From contig OU015497.1 in the NCBI GenBank assembly GCA_907164885.2, positions 66,677,577 through 66,741,576 of the forward strand: a stretch of 64,000 nt of DNA. Direction: 5' to 3'. The notes under the pieces were generated by a model. The model saw only the letters and a list, made by a program, of their open reading frames with translations, ran no database searches and was not told the DNA's origin. Within the stretch, counting starts at the first letter, position 1, and each line of letters begins with the position of its first letter. Shown one piece after another: positions 56,830-64,000 of the stretch. The position numbers and the translations under genes were made by a program. The DNA is from Dolomedes plantarius (taxonomy: Eukaryota; Arthropoda; Arachnida; Araneae; Dolomedidae).

Positions 56830-58146
56830 TAAACTTTTTCTTTGTATTGTCATGTCAATTTTACCCCATTCCTCTTAGACCGTTTTCCAAAGTCCGTTCA
56901 GAGTTCTTAGAGGACGTTTTCATAAGGCTCATTTTAATAGACCGAAAGCGCAAAAGTCCATTGAAGTATAAAAAAAACTTAAACTCACGGCAAAACAGTC
57001 CGATGTGGACCAAGGCCGGCGGTATCCATCTCCGCTTTCGTGGCCGTGGGTTTGGGGTGCCATAAAGCATATGTTTCAGTCAGGTGGTCAACCTGACGTG
57101 GGACCCCCAGAGTTTAGTTCCCAAGCATGCTTGATCCTCATTTTATCGACCCCGTGAAGGGATGAAAGGCTGAGTCGACCTTGCCCAGTCACAGGGTTGA
57201 ACTCTGGACCTATGGGTATTGAAGTATAGTCAGGGGATTTTACAGGTATTTAATTAAATGGGATACACTTTATTCCTGTTTCTGATTATTTCTTTGCTAA
57301 ATAAGTGGCAGCTGATTTAGACATTTGACTAGAGGCTTATATGACTAGAGGCTTCCATATGACATTTGACTAGAGGCTTCCATATGAAGCTCAAATTTAT
57401 CAATATCCTTTCCATATGCGGCTGGAATTTCTTCTTCAAAAATTGGTTCTAAAATATTCTGATAGTAAAGGGAATTAATTTTGGATTTACTTGAGATTAT
57501 TTTAATTTTTAATTTGCCGTTGTAACAAAATCCTAAAACTATCATGAATCCCTTTGGCAACTTTTCTGTACACTGACGTAGCCATTTCGTACGGTCATTC
57601 CCGTCAGTCGAGCAATAGAAAATTGATCTTTTTTTATTACAGTAACTTAAATACAACCAGGCCTCATCGAGCGTTACCACAAATTTCCATTTTTCAGCAC
57701 CTAGGTGTTTTACATATAATTTTCTAAAATTTGATTTTCTTTCAGCTTTATGCTTTGGCAAAAGCAGATGAAATTTAGGTTTAACCATCTTTTTTTAAGT
57801 TCAAATCTTTATGAATCATTTTACTTATAGTGCCTAAAGACACTCCTAGTTTTAATGCAATGAATCTTTGAGTCAGCGGATTTTCTTTTAGGATCCAGAG
57901 ACTTCACTTTCTTGATCTTTCTTCACCTACGTTGGAAAAGTCTAGGGTGAGGTTTCGTGGTCCTGTTATCATTTTCACTTTCAGTTAGACGTATTTTCCT
58001 TTTGAAGTTAATATATTATAAATTTCTTTTTTTTAAATGCCATAACCACGAGTTTTGCACCTCTTTATAATTTGTTGATACGAATACTTCTCCTCGGAAA
58101 GCACAGTTATGTAACCTTCGAGTCATCTATGAATTTTAGGTGCCAT
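56830..58146 (-). pseudogene. Old DD41D transposase relic, split by a SINE
   Basis: Collinear with the copies at 8902-9935 and 62371-63420 but much more diverged. ATG 58146 opens MAPKIHR-stop-LEGYITVLSEEKYSYQ; the best open block, 57788-57345, contains the first Asp (VVTLDEAWLYL), GFMIVLGFCYNGKLKI, and the LEPIFEEEIP block. The second-Asp site reads LHMEASSQMS, so Asp is replaced by Glu. The third-Asp region (56960-56930) reads shifted fragments of MDFCAFGLLK. The SINE 56971-57217 lies inside it. Terminal repeats not found. Inactive. Confidence 0.75.
56971..57217 (-). mobile_element. tRNA-derived SINE, 5'-truncated
   Basis: 247 bp inserted in the DD41D relic with an 11-base target duplication ATTGAAGTATA (56960-56970 and 57218-57228). 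On the minus strand it starts with a B-box-like GAGTTCAACCC, then GGTCGACTCAGCCTTTCATC, GGTCGATAAAATGAGG and CAAGCATGCTTGG, and ends in T/A-rich sequence. The A box is missing, so the 5' end is truncated. Removing it restores collinearity with the other DD41D copies. I associate this SINE body with spiders (memory, unverified). Confidence 0.85.
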
Positions 58147-59019
58147 TTTCAAAATAAATCTTTTATTTTACATATTCCAATCAAACCAAAACAGTAGCAG
58201 ACGATTATTCTGAAGTTGCCAAATTTTGATCTCAAAATGCAAACGACACAAACAAACTGCAAAAGACCTTCTGTAGCTCCGAAGTACAACTTAAAAAATC
58301 TCTGTAAACTTTACTAAACTATTGAAATAGAAAATTACATAATTGACAAATATATTAAATAAAATATTTCACTCATTAGCATGCTAATATAATTAATAAT
58401 ATTTGCAACTCCCTTATTAGCATTTCCTTTATTATAATATTAGCATATTTCCCTTAATCAATAAATTAAGGGTAAAACTTTTTCTAGGGAAAACAACCCA
58501 GCCAGTATAAAAAAACAGAATATTACATGTTATTATTTTTACAATGAATATTGTTTGTTTACAAATAAATTGCCCACAAATTAGGCATACTGAAACATTC
58601 ATATCCTATGAATAAAAATATATAACTAGTACTATTTTTTTTCCTCCTGAAACGACTATATTTTTATACAGATATATCGATAAAATCACTTGAACGAAAA
58701 TGATTACGTAATTCAATATCTTTATGATACAAAAAAGCATCAGAAACAGAAACAAAATGTTAAGTGAATTAACTTTATTGCCGTGGGGAGATTTTTTTTT
58801 CTTTTTATAGAATATTAACTCTAGCATTATACTCCATTTAATGATACGTAATTCAAAGAAGTCGTTTCAGATTATAAGATATTCATTTTCGTATGGATTT
58901 GTGGCCAAGAACAGCAGCCGTTATTGCGCCCACAGGACTATAAATTTGCGGGAAAATTACAATGCAGTAAAAGAGGAAAAGGAAGTAGTATTACAGTGAG
59001 AAGAATGAGAAAAAAAGAA
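58147..59019. other. AT-rich spacer, nothing recognised
   Basis: No supported feature. Confidence 0.5.
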
Positions 59020-59240
59020 TGTTATCAACTAAAAATTTATGATAAATAAAGTAGTGATTACTAACAGATTAAACAATTGAGAAAAGTGACACTCTTTGAC
59101 AGCCTGCAAATAATTTTAAATATTAAAAACAATTAAGTATTAAAATAACTCTTAAAATTTAGCATTTTTCTGTAAAAGGAATAATAAAAAAAGTGTTATC
59201 AACAGAAATTTATGAAAAATAGTGATATTTAAGAGCGTAA
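59020..59240. repeat. Satellite-like repeat, left block
   Basis: Units of about 165-170 bases with TGTTATCAAC(T/A)(A/G)AAA(T)TTTATGA at 59022 and 59192. The same family resumes at 60110. Confidence 0.65.
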
Positions 59241-59943
59241 AAAAATAAGGATATTGGCATATATTGCTGAATTAAGATATATACGTATATATATATATAT
59301 ACATATATATGAAACAATAACCTTCCATTATCATTAAATAAAACGCCTATTCAAAATTCCTTCATCTTATCGCAATAGAATATCGTTCCTCAACCTAAAT
59401 TTGACCTAGAAAAATCCGGAGTAAACTATTAGATTTCCCCCTAAATCCACTCGCGGATAGGAAGCTTATATAACAGTTATATAATGCTGAATGTTCCACG
59501 ACATTCGAAAGCCATCACCTCATCTGACATGAGAGTCAGATGTAGTGGATTGACCAATTAAAAGTCTTAATGTGACCGCACCGTCATTCGCAGATAACTT
59601 ACTCTGGGGCTTTTGCGTGTCTGCCACGGTGCTGGTAGGATGTAAAAATTGGGCGTGCTGCGTCCCTTTGTCTTGTAGGTGATGATTCCGACAGGGCCCG
59701 GAACAGGCCATTGTGTACGGATTAATATTCAGAAAGGATTGTATGTAGCTTAGTGTAAAACAACGTATGATGTTCCCTGGAAATTCCTGAAAATAAATGG
59801 TCATCGAGATGAAAACGCCTCTTTTTTGAACTGGACTAGCGTTGTGTGAGTTCCCCATGACTAAAGGATATGCCACGGCTACTCCTATCAATTAATTCAA
59901 CGCCATACTCCTTCCTGTCATCCAACATCGTGTATGAAAATCA
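59241..59943. other. Insert-like segment of unlike composition
   Basis: Interrupts the satellite block. A GC-richer part (59500-59900) carries a 123-codon minus frame (59520-59891) with no recognised domain. It may be a fragment of an unidentified element; a small (TA)n lies at 59283-59310. Confidence 0.35.
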
Positions 59944-60104
<161 letters not shown>

Positions 60105-60109
60105 TAACT

Positions 60110-60800
60110 GGTAAAAGTTAACACTTTTGTGTAAAAGAAATTATTTTTTTAAAAAGTGATATCGAACAGAAATTGAAAAATAGTGATTACTAAAGGACTA
60201 AAGAATTTAGAAAAGTAACACATTTTTGACAGCCTGTAAAATATATTTAAATACTAAAAATATTGAATTATAAAATGTCTGGTAGAATAAAATAATTAAG
60301 TCTAAGAGAAATAGCAACAAAAGTGTTAGCAACTAGAAATTTGTGAAAAATTAATCAGGGATTACTAGCAGAATAATTAATTAAGGAAATGAAAAATAAT
60401 TAAATATTAAATAACAAGCAAAAATTAACATTTTTTTACTATAGTTAATTCCATAAAATATAAGTTTATCACTTATAAACTTATAAACAATAAAGTATTA
60501 ATTATAAAGATTTTAAAACATTAAGGAAATTGCACAATTTTGGCAAAGTGCAAACATCTATAAATTTTAAAAATTATTAAATATAAAAAGTCTAGTAAAA
60601 TTTAACAATTATGTCTAAAAGAAGTAATGATAAAGAGTATTATCGACTAAAATTTTTGAAAAATAAAGTAATAATTACTAACAGATTGAGAAACTGAGAA
60701 AAATTTCAGGCTGTAAATGTCTGTAAATTTTAAAAATTATTAAATATAAAACAACTTCTAGTAAATTTAACAATGGTCTAAAATAATAGAAACATTGGAT
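60110..60800. repeat. Satellite-like repeat, right block
   Basis: Continuation of the 59020-59240 family: landmarks at 60160, 60323 and 60637, spacing about 163 and 2 x 157. Shared AGTGATTACTAA, GACAGCCTG(C/T)AAA and AATTTTAAAAATTATTAAATA blocks. Confidence 0.65.
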
Positions 60801-63630
<2,830 letters not shown>

Positions 63631-63918
63631 ACTCGATTAAACAAATTTATAAAATTTGTTTTGGCAAACCTCGTCACGAAATTTATTTTTAGTCCTTGCT
63701 TGGTATTCATTACGAGATGCAGAGGTATTTCTAAAGAAACTGCGTTGAAAAATCAAAATCGCTCGTGGTAGAAAATTTTCTCATTTGGTTGGGGATGTTT
63801 GATTATAGCGAATATACCTTTTAGGAGTAACTCTCTTCTGCGTCCATAAAAGATCAGTGATTTGAGGTAACATAAAGGAACCTTTCTGTGATAAATGAAG
63901 TCTTTAACTGTGTGCACA

Positions 63919-64000
63919 GGGCGATGGCCGAATAGCTAGAGTACTGGCATTCAATACTAGAAACTGTGCCCGAGGTTGCCTAGTGATAGCTCGTCAAGGT
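63919..64000 (+). mobile_element. Head of a tRNA-derived SINE (cut by window edge)
   Basis: GGGCGATGGCCGAATAGCTA resembles the 5' end and A box of a tRNA-like polymerase III promoter (consensus TGGCNNAGTGG), and GAGGTTGCC about 50 bases later sits at the B-box position but is a poor match. The arrangement fits the head of a SINE, perhaps the family of 56971-57217. Its tail is outside the window. Confidence 0.45.

Noticed and set aside
59520..59891. 123-codon minus-strand frame as a gene
   Set aside because: No domain, no splice context, and it lies in a segment that looks inserted into satellite sequence.
63919..64000. A functional tRNA gene
   Set aside because: The A-box region is tRNA-like but no clover-leaf pairing can be drawn and the B box is degenerate; a SINE head fits better.

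Overview
This window is eukaryotic, non-coding-rich and crowded with transposons. It has a very high AT content, nearly thirty long (TA)n arrays often edged by (CA)n or (TG)n, spliced-gene signals instead of operons, and relics of many arthropod-type DNA transposons. The Tc1-like transposases at 30.3 kb and 20-21.6 kb resemble families I associate with orb-weaver spiders, and the SINE body at 57.0 kb fits the same group. My best guess is a spider genome (inference from family resemblance; I ran no search). I see no bacterial genes, CRISPR array or rRNA.

Layout. 0-12 kb: (TA)n arrays, two copies of a promoter-like dispersed repeat (2.95 and 8.27 kb), an internally deleted piggyBac element (4529-5821), a decayed DD41D mariner-type element sitting in (TA)n (8821-10079) and a mariner 3' fragment. 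12-19 kb: a 1.75-kb near-perfect palindrome (centre 13072), a duplicated segment carrying a candidate terminal exon (14.8 kb), a better candidate terminal exon with poly(A) signal (16671-16810) and a Tc1 relic. 19.9-24.6 kb: four consecutive insertions separated by (TA)n: a snap-back Tc1 derivative with two tails and one head, an LTR-like unit with 38-bp repeats, a pogo/Tigger-like element and another Tc1 relic. 24.9-29.1 kb: a complete, apparently very young non-autonomous LTR retrotransposon on the minus strand with identical 873-bp LTRs. 29.8-37.7 kb: three copies of an unnamed repeat family interrupted by a nearly intact Tc1 element, a piggyBac-like MITE and a Helitron, so each copy acts as an empty-site control for the others; between them lie rearranged repeat modules, a pair of hairpins sharing one loop, and two LTRs in inverted orientation.

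38-64 kb: mainly AT-rich sequence with a Tc1-superfamily relic (40.1-41.3 kb), a minisatellite carrying CRE-type TGACGTCA motifs (45.3-45.8 kb), the longest non-repetitive open reading frame (47575-48450, unknown function), a small 22-residue-repeat reading frame (50 kb), a Helitron helicase relic with a hAT-like insertion nearby (52-54.2 kb), diverged satellites (55.3-56.3 and 59.0-60.8 kb), a DD41D relic split by a SINE (56.8-58.1 kb), a second DD41D copy in (TA)n (62228-63529) and the head of another SINE at the right edge.

Few host genes are supportable: one candidate terminal exon, some weak exon candidates and one 291-codon frame. Nearly all recognisable proteins are transposases or retroelement remnants, and almost all are broken. 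The working relationships in the window are therefore between transposons and target sites (TA-target elements in (TA)n, nested insertions), not a metabolic pathway.
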